DNA from: Roseibium porphyridii
GTDB taxonomy: Bacteria; Pseudomonadota; Alphaproteobacteria; Rhizobiales; Stappiaceae
Length of the DNA stretch: 64,000 nt
NCBI RefSeq assembly: GCF_026191725.2
Contig: NZ_CP120863.1
Location: 4,692,001 to 4,756,000 of the forward strand
Direction: 5' to 3'
Below are positions 1 through 7,821 of this stretch, piece after piece (positions within the stretch are counted from its first letter, which is position 1; each line of letters starts with the position of its first letter). Below the pieces are notes generated by a model, which did not search any database, was not told where the DNA came from, and saw only the letters and a program-made list of their open reading frames with translations. The translations under genes were made by a program, and so were the position numbers.

Positions 1-107
1 TCGGGACTTTCTTCATGGAACGAACAATGCCGGAAACGGCAGCTCATCTTGCCAGAATCTCGACCGGCTCGGACACAATGATGTCGGTTAACGCCGAAGC
101 GTTCTGA
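1..107 (+). CDS. Acyl-CoA dehydrogenase, C-terminal end only (partial at window edge)
   Basis: An open frame runs in from the left edge and stops with TGA at 105-107. The last ~34 residues include METAAHL-like text (PETAAHLARISTGSD) and end in AEAF. This resembles the extreme C-terminus of long FadE-type acyl-CoA dehydrogenases, which have an extra C-terminal helical domain and often end in a similar A-[ED]-A-F. Those enzymes catalyse the first, FAD-dependent step of beta-oxidation. The next genes on the same strand are a thiolase and a FadB-type enzyme, which supports the call. Only the tail is visible, so the family assignment rests on a short match plus context. Confidence 0.6.
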   Translation, partial: GTFFMERTMPETAAHLARISTGSDTMMSVNAEAF

Positions 108-114
108 TCTCGTT

Positions 115-135
115 CGACCCTTCTTGCGAGGGTCG
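115..135. terminator. Small hairpin after the acyl-CoA dehydrogenase
   Basis: CGACCCT and AGGGTCG form a perfect 7-bp stem around a 7-nt loop just after the stop codon. No T-tract follows, so it may be an RNA processing or stabilising hairpin rather than a true terminator. Confidence 0.3.
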
Positions 136-212
136 GAAATTCACCCGCGCAAATCGTGACGCGGCGCGTTAGTCTCGCCCCTCAACTGATTTGCCAGGGA
201 GATAATCAAGTT

Positions 213-851
213 ATGGCTGAATTCGTTCTTCACTGCATGGCACAATCGGGTCACTCCTACAAAGTGGCCTTGATGCTGGAATTGTGCGGTGCCGATTGGG
301 AGCCCAAATGGGTGGACTTCTTCAATGGAGAAACCCGTACGGAAGAATTTCGCACGACACTGAATGAGATGGGTGAAGTTCCGGTTCTCGTCGAAGGATC
401 GAATGTCCTGACCCAGTCCGGCGTCATTCTGGATTACCTAACGGAAAAGTTCGGCAAATTCGGTGGCGACACCGCAGAAGAACGCCGCGAAGTTCTGCGC
501 TGGACCATCTTCGACAATCAAAAAGTCTCCGGCATGATCGGCCCGCTTCGCTTCCTGCGCGCGTTGATCAAGACCGGTGAAACCGAAGTAACCGGCTGGC
601 TCGACGGACGTGTGAAATCTGCTCTCGCCATCCTGAACAATCACTTCGAACACAACGCATTCGCCATCGGGTCGAAGCCAACGACAGCCGACTTTTCTCT
701 GTGCGGATACCTTTATGTCCGAGACGAGACCGGCATTGATTTCGCACCCTATCCCAACGTCATTGCCTGGCTGGACCGGATCAAGGCCCTGCCCGGTTGG
801 AAACACCCCTATGACCTCATGCCCGGCCATCCCCTGCCGGACGCCAAGTGA
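213..851 (+). CDS. Glutathione S-transferase family protein
   Basis: A 212-residue protein with an N-terminal thioredoxin-like half (MAEFVLHCMAQSGHSYK, then EVPVLVEG with the conserved cis-proline, and LTQSGVILDYL for the glutathione gamma-glutamyl contact) and an all-helical C-terminal half. This is the classic GST layout and length. The ATG at 213 is chosen because CAGGGAG lies about 10 nt upstream; an in-frame GTG at 156 has no good ribosome site. It sits between an acyl-CoA dehydrogenase and a thiolase on the same strand, so it is probably co-transcribed with beta-oxidation genes. A role in detoxifying reactive acyl or enal intermediates is inference only; the substrate cannot be read from sequence. 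Confidence 0.88.
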   Translation: MAEFVLHCMAQSGHSYKVALMLELCGADWEPKWVDFFNGETRTEEFRTTLNEMGEVPVLVEGSNVLTQSGVILDYLTEKFGKFGGDTAEERREVLRWTIFDNQKVSGMIGPLRFLRALIKTGETEVTGWLDGRVKSALAILNNHFEHNAFAIGSKPTTADFSLCGYLYVRDETGIDFAPYPNVIAWLDRIKALPGWKHPYDLMPGHPLPDAK

Positions 852-878
852 GGATCGTCTGATCTTGAGGAGGATCTG

Positions 879-2087
879 ATGCCCGAAGCCTATATTTTCG
901 ACCACGTGCGCACGCCGCGCGGCCGCGGAAAAAAGGACGGTGCTTTGCATGAAGTTCCGTCCGTACGTCTGGCAGCAACAGCTCTGGAAGCCATTCGTGA
1001 TCGCAATTCACTGGATACGGCAAAAGTCGATGATGTCGTGCTCGGCTGCGTAGATCCGGTCGGAGAAGCAGGCGGTGACATCGCCCGTGCAGCTGTCTTT
1101 GCCGCCGGATATGCGACGTCGGTTCCCGGCATGCAGATCAACCGATTTTGTGCCTCTGGGCTTGACGCGGTCAACATGGCGTCCGCCCAGGTCATGGCTG
1201 GTCAACACAAACTGGTGGTCGCAGGTGGCGTGGAGAGCATGAGCCGCGTTGGCATTGGTGCTTCTGGAGGTGCCTGGCCAATTGAACCACAAGTCGCCGT
1301 TCCTTCCTATTTCATGCCACAAGGTGTTTCCGCGGATCTGATCGCCACCAAATATGGCTTCTCTCGCGACGATTGCGATGCCTATGCCGTGGAAAGCCAG
1401 AAACGCGCCGGAAAATCCTGGGACGAAGGACGCTTTTCCAAGTCGGTGGTCCCGGTGAAGGACATCAACGGCATTACCATTCTCGATCGAGACGAGCACA
1501 TGCGGCCAGAAACGGATATGCAGTCGCTCGCCGCGCTCAATGCATCTTTCGAACTGATGGGCGCAATGGGTGGTTTTGATGCCGTCGGTATTCAGGCGCA
1601 TCCGGAAATCGAAAACGTCAAACATGTGCACCACGCCGGTAACTCGTCCGGCATTGTGGACGGTGCTGCCGCAGTCCTGATCGGCTCCAGCACGGCGGGG
1701 CGCTCCTCCGGGCTCAAGCCGCGGGCACGCATCAAGGCATTCGCCAATATCGGTTCCGAACCTGCCCTGATGCTGACCGGGCCGGTGGATGTTACCGAGA
1801 AGCTTCTGAAAAACGCCAAGATGGATATGAAGGACATCGACCTTGTCGAGATCAACGAGGCGTTTGCTTCCGTTGTCCTGCGTTATCAGCAGGCCTTCGA
1901 TCTCGATCCTGACGTCGTCAACGTCAATGGCGGAGCCATCGCCATGGGGCATCCTCTGGGTGCAACCGGAGCCATGATCCTTGGAACCGTGCTTGATGAA
2001 CTGGAGCGCAGGGACCTCAACACGGCTCTGGTAACGCTTTGCATTGGCGCGGGCATGGGCACGGCCACAATCATCGAGCGGGTCTGA
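879..2087 (+). CDS. Acetyl-CoA C-acyltransferase (thiolase, FadA/FadI type)
   Basis: This 402-residue thiolase cleaves 3-ketoacyl-CoA with CoA to acetyl-CoA and a shortened acyl-CoA. The nucleophilic cysteine is in NRFCASGLD (about C91). The catalytic His motif GHPLGATGA is near residue 358 and the second Cys motif CIGAGMGTA is near 388. Length and motif order match biosynthetic/degradative thiolases. A strong GAGGAGG ribosome site precedes the ATG. It lies upstream of a FadB-type enzyme in the same operon, so a degradative role in fatty-acid oxidation is more likely than acetoacetyl-CoA synthesis. Only a cupin gene separates it from its partner, an unusual insertion. Confidence 0.95.
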   Translation: MPEAYIFDHVRTPRGRGKKDGALHEVPSVRLAATALEAIRDRNSLDTAKVDDVVLGCVDPVGEAGGDIARAAVFAAGYATSVPGMQINRFCASGLDAVNMASAQVMAGQHKLVVAGGVESMSRVGIGASGGAWPIEPQVAVPSYFMPQGVSADLIATKYGFSRDDCDAYAVESQKRAGKSWDEGRFSKSVVPVKDINGITILDRDEHMRPETDMQSLAALNASFELMGAMGGFDAVGIQAHPEIENVKHVHHAGNSSGIVDGAAAVLIGSSTAGRSSGLKPRARIKAFANIGSEPALMLTGPVDVTEKLLKNAKMDMKDIDLVEINEAFASVVLRYQQAFDLDPDVVNVNGGAIAMGHPLGATGAMILGTVLDELERRDLNTALVTLCIGAGMGTATIIERV

Positions 2088-2090
2088 GCG

Positions 2091-2471
2091 ATGATCAGCA
2101 ATCTCGACAGGGAGTTCGGCCAGATTACCGACTACTGGTCGCCGCGGGTTGTTGCCGATGTCAACAATCAGAGTGTCAAACTGGCCAAGTTGAAAGGCGA
2201 GTTTGTCTGGCACGACCATGCCGACGAGGACGAACTGTTCTTCATCGTCAAAGGCAGTCTGACCATTCAGTACCGCGATCGCGAAGATGTGGTTTTGTCC
2301 GCTGGCGAACTGCATGTGGTTCCCAAAGGTGTGGAACACAACCCGCTGGCTGAGAACGAATGCTGGGTGATGCTTTTTGAACCTGCAGAAACCAAACACA
2401 CGGGCGACGTGGTCGTGGAAGGCACGAAGTCGGCAGCGCAACAGCGCGCCCACTTGACCAACGGCGCTTGA
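2091..2471 (+). CDS. Small cupin-fold protein
   Basis: A 126-residue single-domain cupin. The metal motif is seen as [17 protein letters not shown] (two His and a Glu), and the second cupin motif as [14 protein letters not shown] with a further His. Small cupins of this length are often metal-binding isomerases, dioxygenases or sensors. The start codon follows the thiolase stop by three bases, and the FadB-type gene begins 19 bases after its end, so translation is tightly coupled to the beta-oxidation enzymes. The function is unknown. A role on an acyl-CoA or hydroxy-acid side product is a guess from position. Confidence 0.88.
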   Translation: MISNLDREFGQITDYWSPRVVADVNNQSVKLAKLKGEFVWHDHADEDELFFIVKGSLTIQYRDREDVVLSAGELHVVPKGVEHNPLAENECWVMLFEPAETKHTGDVVVEGTKSAAQQRAHLTNGA

Positions 2472-2490
2472 GACCGAGGAGGAATGTCAG

Positions 2491-4701
2491 ATGAACTACA
2501 AGAATTTCGCCATTGAGACCGATACCGACGGCTTGGCGCTGATCACCTGGGACATGCCGGAAAAATCGATGAACGTCATTGATCTTTCGGTCATGGACGA
2601 GCTGGACGCCCTGATTGATGAAGTTGCCGGCAACGACGCCATCAAAGGCGCTGTCATTGCATCCGGCAAGGCAGCCTTTTCGGGAGGCGCGGACCTGACG
2701 ATGCTGGAGGGTCTCTTGAAGGACTTCCATATCAAGCGCGGAAGCGATCCGGAGGCAGCCGCCAAGGCCTTGTTTGAAGGCTCGCGTAAACTGTCACTGG
2801 CCTATCGGAAACTGGAAACCTGCGGCAAGCCGTTCGTGGCCGCCGTTGCCGGCACCTGCATGGGTGGCGGAACGGAGCTTGCCCTGGCTTGTCATGCACG
2901 GGTTGTCGATGAGGGCCTGAAAATGGGCTTGCCGGAGGTAAAGGTCGGCCTTTTCCCAGGCGCTGGCGGCACGCAGCGTGTCATGCGGATGACAGATGGC
3001 CAGCAAGGCATGCAATTCCTGCTGCAGGGACGAACCTTGCGCGCTCCGCAGGCTCAAAAAATGAAACTGGTCGATGAGGTGACCGGCACAAGAAAACTTG
3101 TCGCAGCTGCCAAAAAGATGCTGAAGGCCGGAATCGATCCGGTCAAGGAGTGGGACAAGAAGGGCTACAAGCTGCCCAATGGCAAGATCTACTCTCCAGC
3201 TGGGTTCCAGTTTTGGCCTGCAGCGAATGCAATCTACCGGCGCGAGACCCACGACAATTATCCAGGAGCGCGCTACCTGCTGCATTCCGTTGTTGAAGGT
3301 CTGCAGCTGCCGATGGATCTCGCATTGCAGGTGGAAAGCCGTTACTTCGCCAAGGTTCTGCAAACGCCTGAAGCTGCCAACATGATCCGTTCACTCTTCG
3401 TGTCGATGCAGGAACTCAACAAGCTGGCACGCCGCCCGCTCGACCAACGGCCGAACAAGATCAAGAAAGTTGGGATTCTGGGAGCCGGTTTCATGGGAGC
3501 CGGCATCGCGTATGTTTCGGCTCAAGCCGGAATAGATATCGTGTTGATCGATCGGGATCAGGAAGCTGCGGACAAGGGCGAGGCTCATACCGAAGAGCTG
3601 ATGAACAAGGCGATCAAGCGAGGCAGGGCCAGCGAAGACCAGAAGGAAAAACTGCTGGCCAAGATCGTGGCGACCACCGACTACGATGCGCTTGCGGACT
3701 GCGATCTCGTTATCGAGGCGGTGTTCGAGGACCGGGATATCAAAAAGACCGTGACGGAAAAGGCCGAAGCGGTCATGAAGTCCCGCGCAATCTTTGCATC
3801 AAACACGTCAACACTGCCGATCACGTCCCTGGCCCAAGCTTCCAAGCGGCCGAAAAATTTCATCGGCATCCATTTCTTCTCGCCGGTCGACAAGATGATG
3901 CTGGTTGAGGTGATCCTTGGAAAACGCACTTCGGACCGGGCCCTCGCCCTGGCTCTCGACTACATCAAGGCAATCAAGAAGACACCGATTGTGGTCAACG
4001 ACAGTCGCGGTTTCTATACATCCCGCGTTGTCATGACCTATATCCGCGAAGGCCTGATGATGCTTGCGGACGGTGTTCCAGCGGCAATGATCGAAAATGC
4101 GGGCAAAATGGCCGGCATGCCTGTTGGGCCGCTCTCGCTCGGCGATGAAGTGGCGCTGGATCTTGCCTGGAAGATCGTTTCGGCGACACGCAAGGACCTC
4201 GGCGTCAAATACGTCGAAGGACCTCTGGACAACATTCTGGAAGAAATGGTGGTCAAGCGCGAACGCTTCGGACGCAAGAATGCCAAGGGCTTCTATGACT
4301 ACAAGGGCAAGGAAAAGAGCCTGTGGCCTGGCATTCCGGAGGTTACCGGTCAGCCGAAGTCCGCAGAAAGCTTCAACATTGAAGAATTGAAGCAGCGCCT
4401 CTTGGTGATGCAGGCTCTGGAAACCGCGCGAATATTCGAAGAGAAATGCCTGACCGATGTGCGTGAAGCTGACGTCGGCTCGATCCTCGGCTTCGGGTTC
4501 GCACCTTATTCCGGTGGGACACTGTCCTATATCGACATGATGGGCACCCCGGCTTTCGTGGAGCTTTGCAAAAAGTTCACCCGCAAATGGGGCCCGCGTT
4601 TCAAACCCAACAAATTGCTCCGGGACATGGCCAAGGACAATCAGAGTTTTTATGGGAGATTCCCGCCGAAAACGCCTCAATTGGACAAGGACGCCGCTTA
4701 A
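2491..4701 (+). CDS. fadB: Multifunctional fatty-acid oxidation enzyme: enoyl-CoA hydratase / 3-hydroxyacyl-CoA dehydrogenase
   Basis: A 736-residue bifunctional enzyme for the hydration and NAD-dependent dehydrogenation steps of beta-oxidation. Residues ~1-190 are a crotonase domain, with the oxyanion region GTCMGGGTELALACH and LPEVKVGLFPGAGGTQR carrying the catalytic glutamates. Residues ~325-505 are the NAD-binding domain, with GILGAGFMGAGIAY (GxGxxG) and GIHFFSPVDKM carrying the catalytic His. Residues ~505-720 are the two C-terminal HAD domains. GAGGAGG precedes the ATG. The thiolase that completes the trifunctional complex is two genes upstream. Whether it is strictly FadB or FadJ cannot be decided here. 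Confidence 0.95.
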   Translation: MNYKNFAIETDTDGLALITWDMPEKSMNVIDLSVMDELDALIDEVAGNDAIKGAVIASGKAAFSGGADLTMLEGLLKDFHIKRGSDPEAAAKALFEGSRKLSLAYRKLETCGKPFVAAVAGTCMGGGTELALACHARVVDEGLKMGLPEVKVGLFPGAGGTQRVMRMTDGQQGMQFLLQGRTLRAPQAQKMKLVDEVTGTRKLVAAAKKMLKAGIDPVKEWDKKGYKLPNGKIYSPAGFQFWPAANAIYRRETHDNYPGARYLLHSVVEGLQLPMDLALQVESRYFAKVLQTPEAANMIRSLFVSMQELNKLARRPLDQRPNKIKKVGILGAGFMGAGIAYVSAQAGIDIVLIDRDQEAADKGEAHTEELMNKAIKRGRASEDQKEKLLAKIVATTDYDALADCDLVIEAVFEDRDIKKTVTEKAEAVMKSRAIFASNTSTLPITSLAQASKRPKNFIGIHFFSPVDKMMLVEVILGKRTSDRALALALDYIKAIKKTPIVVNDSRGFYTSRVVMTYIREGLMMLADGVPAAMIENAGKMAGMPVGPLSLGDEVALDLAWKIVSATRKDLGVKYVEGPLDNILEEMVVKRERFGRKNAKGFYDYKGKEKSLWPGIPEVTGQPKSAESFNIEELKQRLLVMQALETARIFEEKCLTDVREADVGSILGFGFAPYSGGTLSYIDMMGTPAFVELCKKFTRKWGPRFKPNKLLRDMAKDNQSFYGRFPPKTPQLDKDAA

Positions 4702-4712
4702 TCTTCGCGCAG

Positions 4713-4750
4713 ATACCGCCTCTTTTCAGGGGCGGTATTGTCATTTTTAC
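4713..4750 (+). terminator. Rho-independent terminator of the fad operon
   Basis: ATACCGCC at 4713-4720 pairs perfectly with GGCGGTAT at 4731-4738, followed by TGTCATTTTT. It lies 12 bases after the FadB stop codon. Confidence 0.85.
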
Positions 4751-4759
4751 GTATTTTGC

Positions 4760-4785
4760 ACGTGATATGTGTTAGCAAATCACGT
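4760..4785. promoter_or_regulatory. Inverted repeat upstream of the AraC-type regulator gene
   Basis: ACGTGAT at 4760-4766 and ATCACGT at 4779-4785 are perfect 7-base arms around 12 nt, about 70 bases upstream of the regulator start. It could be an operator for autoregulation. No experimental link is implied. Confidence 0.35.
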
Positions 4786-4856
4786 CAAAACTTGATCCTT
4801 CACGACTTGTCATGCACATTTCGTAAAAGAGCTGTGCACGTCGGCTGGAGTTGGGA

Positions 4857-5993
4857 ATGTCGCTTGATGGCGAATGGGCGCGCGCGGACGTTTTCCGCGT
4901 ATTGCGCGATATTTGTTCAAACGAAGATTTGGACTGGCCATATCTGGCGCAACGTTACAACTTTGACCTTGCGAGCCTGGAAGACCCCCAGGGCGTTGTT
5001 CCCATAACAGCCTGGCATGGTGTCTTTGAGTATATTGCCGAGAAACTTGGCAACGATGCCGTCATGTTCGACCTGTTCAACAATGTCGATATCGGCTGTT
5101 TTTCCATATTCGACTATCTTTTTGCCTGTGCGCCGACCTTGCGCGATGCATGTCAGGCCTGGGTGAAGTTTATTTCGATCCGCACCAATGCCTACCGCAT
5201 GACCTTCGAAGAAGATGAGACCGGTGGCTACGTTCAATGGCCGATCCTGGAAGGTCGCGGTGAATGGCGGCAGAACATGTTTGCGCGGATGGGCTGGGCG
5301 ACACAGCAGCTGGAACATGCTCTGGACATGAAAACGCCACCGATCATGATCGAATTGGCGACTTCGGAACCCAAAAATAGATCAGCCTTTCAGAAAAAGT
5401 ACCAAGGCCGCATCCGCTTCAACGCACCTCACAACAGGATCGCCTTGCCAAAGGCTCTGTTGTCGCGTCCGCTTCGCCGCAACGACGCCCATCTTTACGA
5501 TATCATCCTGAAATCGGCTTTGAGCGAACTGGACCGGTTCGGTGAACTGGAAGCACCGCTGTCCAGAATTGCGAATGAAGTCGCATCCAATCTGGCCGAC
5601 GGCTCCTGCACTCTGCCACATGTGGCAGCAAAACTCGGAATGTCGCAACGTGCCGTGCAGCGCCTATTGGAAAAGGAAGGCACGAGTTTCCGCAAACTCA
5701 GCGAAGAAATCCGCCGATCGGCCGCAGAAAGGTACCTGCGCAGCACGGATCTGCCCATGAAGGAAATAGCCTATCTTTTGGGTTTTTCAGAACTCAGTAC
5801 ATTCTCCCGCGCTGTGAAGGCATGGTTCGGAGTTTCTCCCCGCAAGGTTCGGGAAGCGCCGGAGAAACCTCTGTCGATCAATGGCGATCCCGCTTCAGAC
5901 GACAGTGTCAAGCAATTCACCCAGCCTTCACCAAAAAACAAAAGTGCGCACGCCACCCGGCCGCGCCTGCGGGAAGCGATTACAGCTGACTGA
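4857..5993 (+). CDS. AraC family transcriptional regulator (OruR/ArgR-like layout)
   Basis: A 378-residue protein. The N-terminal ~200 residues resemble the variable ligand-binding domain found in OruR-type AraC proteins. The C-terminal ~100 residues hold the two AraC helix-turn-helix motifs: LPHVAAKLGMSQRAVQRLLEKEG, then MKEIAYLLGFSELSTFSRAVKAWFGVSPRKVR, which ends in the family's usual G-x-[ST]-P-x-x-[VY]-R pattern. The ATG at 4857 has GGAG six bases upstream; a TTG at 4851 is the alternative. It follows the fad operon on the same strand after a terminator, so it could control fatty-acid genes, but that is inference. A C-terminal ~50-residue tail rich in Pro/Ser/Lys is variable. Confidence 0.92.
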   Translation: MSLDGEWARADVFRVLRDICSNEDLDWPYLAQRYNFDLASLEDPQGVVPITAWHGVFEYIAEKLGNDAVMFDLFNNVDIGCFSIFDYLFACAPTLRDACQAWVKFISIRTNAYRMTFEEDETGGYVQWPILEGRGEWRQNMFARMGWATQQLEHALDMKTPPIMIELATSEPKNRSAFQKKYQGRIRFNAPHNRIALPKALLSRPLRRNDAHLYDIILKSALSELDRFGELEAPLSRIANEVASNLADGSCTLPHVAAKLGMSQRAVQRLLEKEGTSFRKLSEEIRRSAAERYLRSTDLPMKEIAYLLGFSELSTFSRAVKAWFGVSPRKVREAPEKPLSINGDPASDDSVKQFTQPSPKNKSAHATRPRLREAITAD

Positions 5994-6492
5994 TCAGAAA
6001 TTGGAAGAATTGGGGCACGGTGGTACTTTCGGGCAAGTGAGCCACCGTGCCTAAGAACATTCTATTTGCCGTCAGGTAGCGAAAACTCCCGCTCAGCTAC
6101 CCATTTCCAAAAACGGTTTCGGACTACGACATGCATAGAGACCGTTCCGTCTTCGATATTTTTCCGGCCCATCCCGCAGCGTGATCGTTTTGTTTGCCAA
6201 ACCCGTTTTTCCGCGCCGGGCCGACGAATGTCTTTCACCACAGGTAGAGGTTGGTCAGTTGGCCGCGATTGTGGGATTTCGCTCTGCCACCGATTTATCC
6301 AACCTAGAATCATCATTACCGATAATGCGAAGTAAGTAATTGGCCTGACGCGTAAAGGATTTTACCATTTACGCCACCACATACAATTATTCGGGGTTTT
6401 GAACGCATCCGAAGGCCTGCCATTGTAATCCGGTACGATTATTCCTAACTTCCGGAACAATTCAGAAATTAACGCAGGATCAGGAGAAACGC
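5994..6492. other. 500-base intergenic region
   Basis: No convincing gene was found. Two overlapping open frames of 84-89 codons on opposite strands (6062-6335) have no ribosome site or recognisable family and look like chance. The region holds a strong hairpin near its left end (listed separately), a short CATTA-CCGA-TAATG repeat near 6318, and AT-richer sequence before the next gene that probably contains its promoter. Confidence 0.5.
6014..6051 (+). terminator. Perfect 10-bp hairpin after the AraC gene
   Basis: GGCACGGTGG at 6014-6023 pairs with CCACCGTGCC at 6042-6051 around an 18-nt loop, 20 bases after the stop codon. There is no U-run after it, so it may end or stabilise the transcript without being a canonical intrinsic terminator. 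Confidence 0.5.
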
Positions 6493-6771
6493 ATGTCAGA
6501 CACCGGCTTGAGCCGTTTTCTCGGAGGCTCTCCCGCTCAGGTGCTGTTGCGGCTTGTTTTCCTTTCCTTCGTGGTCGGGATCGTCTTGTCCGCACTTAAC
6601 CTGGACCCGATCGACCTGGTCTACATGGTTCTCAACTTTTTCGAACGTCTCTGGGATATGGGCTTCAATGCAATCGGCAGGTTGGGAAATTACCTCGTCA
6701 TCGGCGCAATCGTGGTTGTCCCGATCTGGTTGGTATCTCGCCTTCTCTCGATGGGCCGGACCAGGAACTGA
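6493..6771 (+). CDS. Small two-helix membrane protein (DUF6460-like)
   Basis: A 92-residue protein with a clear AGGAGA ribosome site 7 bases before the ATG. Hydrophobic segments lie at about residues 17-45 (LLRLVFLSFVVGIVLSAL, then a polar turn at NLDPID) and 65-85 (YLVIGAIVVVPIWLVSRLL). The layout and the NLDPIDLVYMV-like turn resemble the uncharacterised DUF6460 family of alphaproteobacteria; I make that link from memory with moderate confidence. Its last 74 bases overlap the end of the convergent deacetylase-like gene. No function is known. Confidence 0.7.
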   Translation: MSDTGLSRFLGGSPAQVLLRLVFLSFVVGIVLSALNLDPIDLVYMVLNFFERLWDMGFNAIGRLGNYLVIGAIVVVPIWLVSRLLSMGRTRN

Positions 6772-7675
6772 CCGCCCTCGCGGCACGATGCAGAGTGACA
6801 TGCCGATCCGCAAGTTCATCGATGTCGGTTGAATAACCTCCGCCGAGCACACCTGCAATCGGAATTCCAAAAGAGCGTACACTTTCAATCACCAATCTGT
6901 CGCGTCGCCGCAGACCTTCTCTGGTGAGTGCAAGCCTGCCCAGACGATCGTTCTCATAAGGGTCGACACCGGCATTATAGACGACCAGATCCCAGGCTTC
7001 GCGCTCCAACAAGTCCCGCAGCACTTCAGTGAGCCTCATCAGATAGGCGTCGTCACCGGTCAGATCAGCCAGCGCGATGTCGAGATGCGAAGGAACCTTT
7101 CGCACTGGATAGTTCTTCTTGGAATGCATTGAGAACGTGAAAATATCCGGATCATCTTGAAAGATATCGGCGGTTCCATCGCCCTGATGAACATCAAGAT
7201 CAACGATCAATGCCTTACCGATAGCTCCATCGGCCTGCATCACCTTGAGTGCAACAGCCACATCATTGAAAACACAGAAACCGGCACCGTGTGCTTGGCG
7301 TGCATGGTGGCTGCCTCCGGCAGTGTTGCAGGCAATGCCGTGCTCTAAGGCCAGATAGCATGTCAGCACGGTTCCACCTGTCGCGCAGCGTGCGCGCAGC
7401 GCAATGTCCTCCCGCATCGGAAAGCCTATTTCCCGAGCAATCTTGTCCGGCACCTTTCCATTGAAGACCTGATCTACGTAAGCAGGATCATGAGCCAGAG
7501 CGACCCACTCGAACGGAGCTGGCCGCGGCCGGTAGAAGTCACCCTGCTCCAAAAAACCTTCTTGCCGGATCAAATCGGCCACTGCCCGAAACTTGTCCAT
7601 CGGGAAACGATGATTTGCAGGAAGATCAGCACAATAGGCAGGATGATGAACAATCGGCAGTAACATGGGCCGCAA
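6698..7675 (-). CDS. Histone deacetylase family protein (class II-type zinc amidohydrolase)
   Basis: A 325-residue member of the arginase/deacetylase fold. Visible signature blocks are GGSHHARQAHGAGFCVFND (tandem active-site histidines), IVDLDVHQGDGTADIF (metal ligands D and H), YNAGVDPYENDRLG (metal-ligand Asp) and GVLGGGY near the end. Bacterial members deacetylate small molecules such as acetylpolyamines or acetoin-related substrates; the substrate here is not evident. The frame continues about 24 residues past the usual family end, giving a Ser/Arg/Gly-rich tail that overlaps the opposite-strand membrane protein. It is divergent from the MATE exporter. Confidence 0.9.
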   Translation of the reverse strand: MRPMLLPIVHHPAYCADLPANHRFPMDKFRAVADLIRQEGFLEQGDFYRPRPAPFEWVALAHDPAYVDQVFNGKVPDKIAREIGFPMREDIALRARCATGGTVLTCYLALEHGIACNTAGGSHHARQAHGAGFCVFNDVAVALKVMQADGAIGKALIVDLDVHQGDGTADIFQDDPDIFTFSMHSKKNYPVRKVPSHLDIALADLTGDDAYLMRLTEVLRDLLEREAWDLVVYNAGVDPYENDRLGRLALTREGLRRRDRLVIESVRSFGIPIAGVLGGGYSTDIDELADRHVTLHRAARAVSSWSGPSREGEIPTRSGQPRLRR

Positions 7676-7821
7676 TATAGGTCAGACGTTCAGGTCTTAC
7701 ACCCCTGCTTCGGAACAGTCGCTTTCGTCAAAGGATGCTGGAATATCGGGTATGCAGGCTCGTGGATTGACGAAACAGGTTAAGCGGGACAAAGAGAGCG
7801 TCAGTCCATTCAGAGATCTCC

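Noticed and set aside
1008..2453. 481-codon open frame on the minus strand
   Set aside because: It is the complement of the thiolase and cupin genes, with no family motifs or ribosome site; the plus-strand genes are clear.
3808..4680. 290-codon minus-strand frame
   Set aside because: Antisense shadow of the FadB-type gene, His/Arg-rich composition typical of such shadows.
6062..6335. Two overlapping 84-89-codon frames in the intergenic region
   Set aside because: They lie on opposite strands over the same bases, lack ribosome sites and show no recognisable family.
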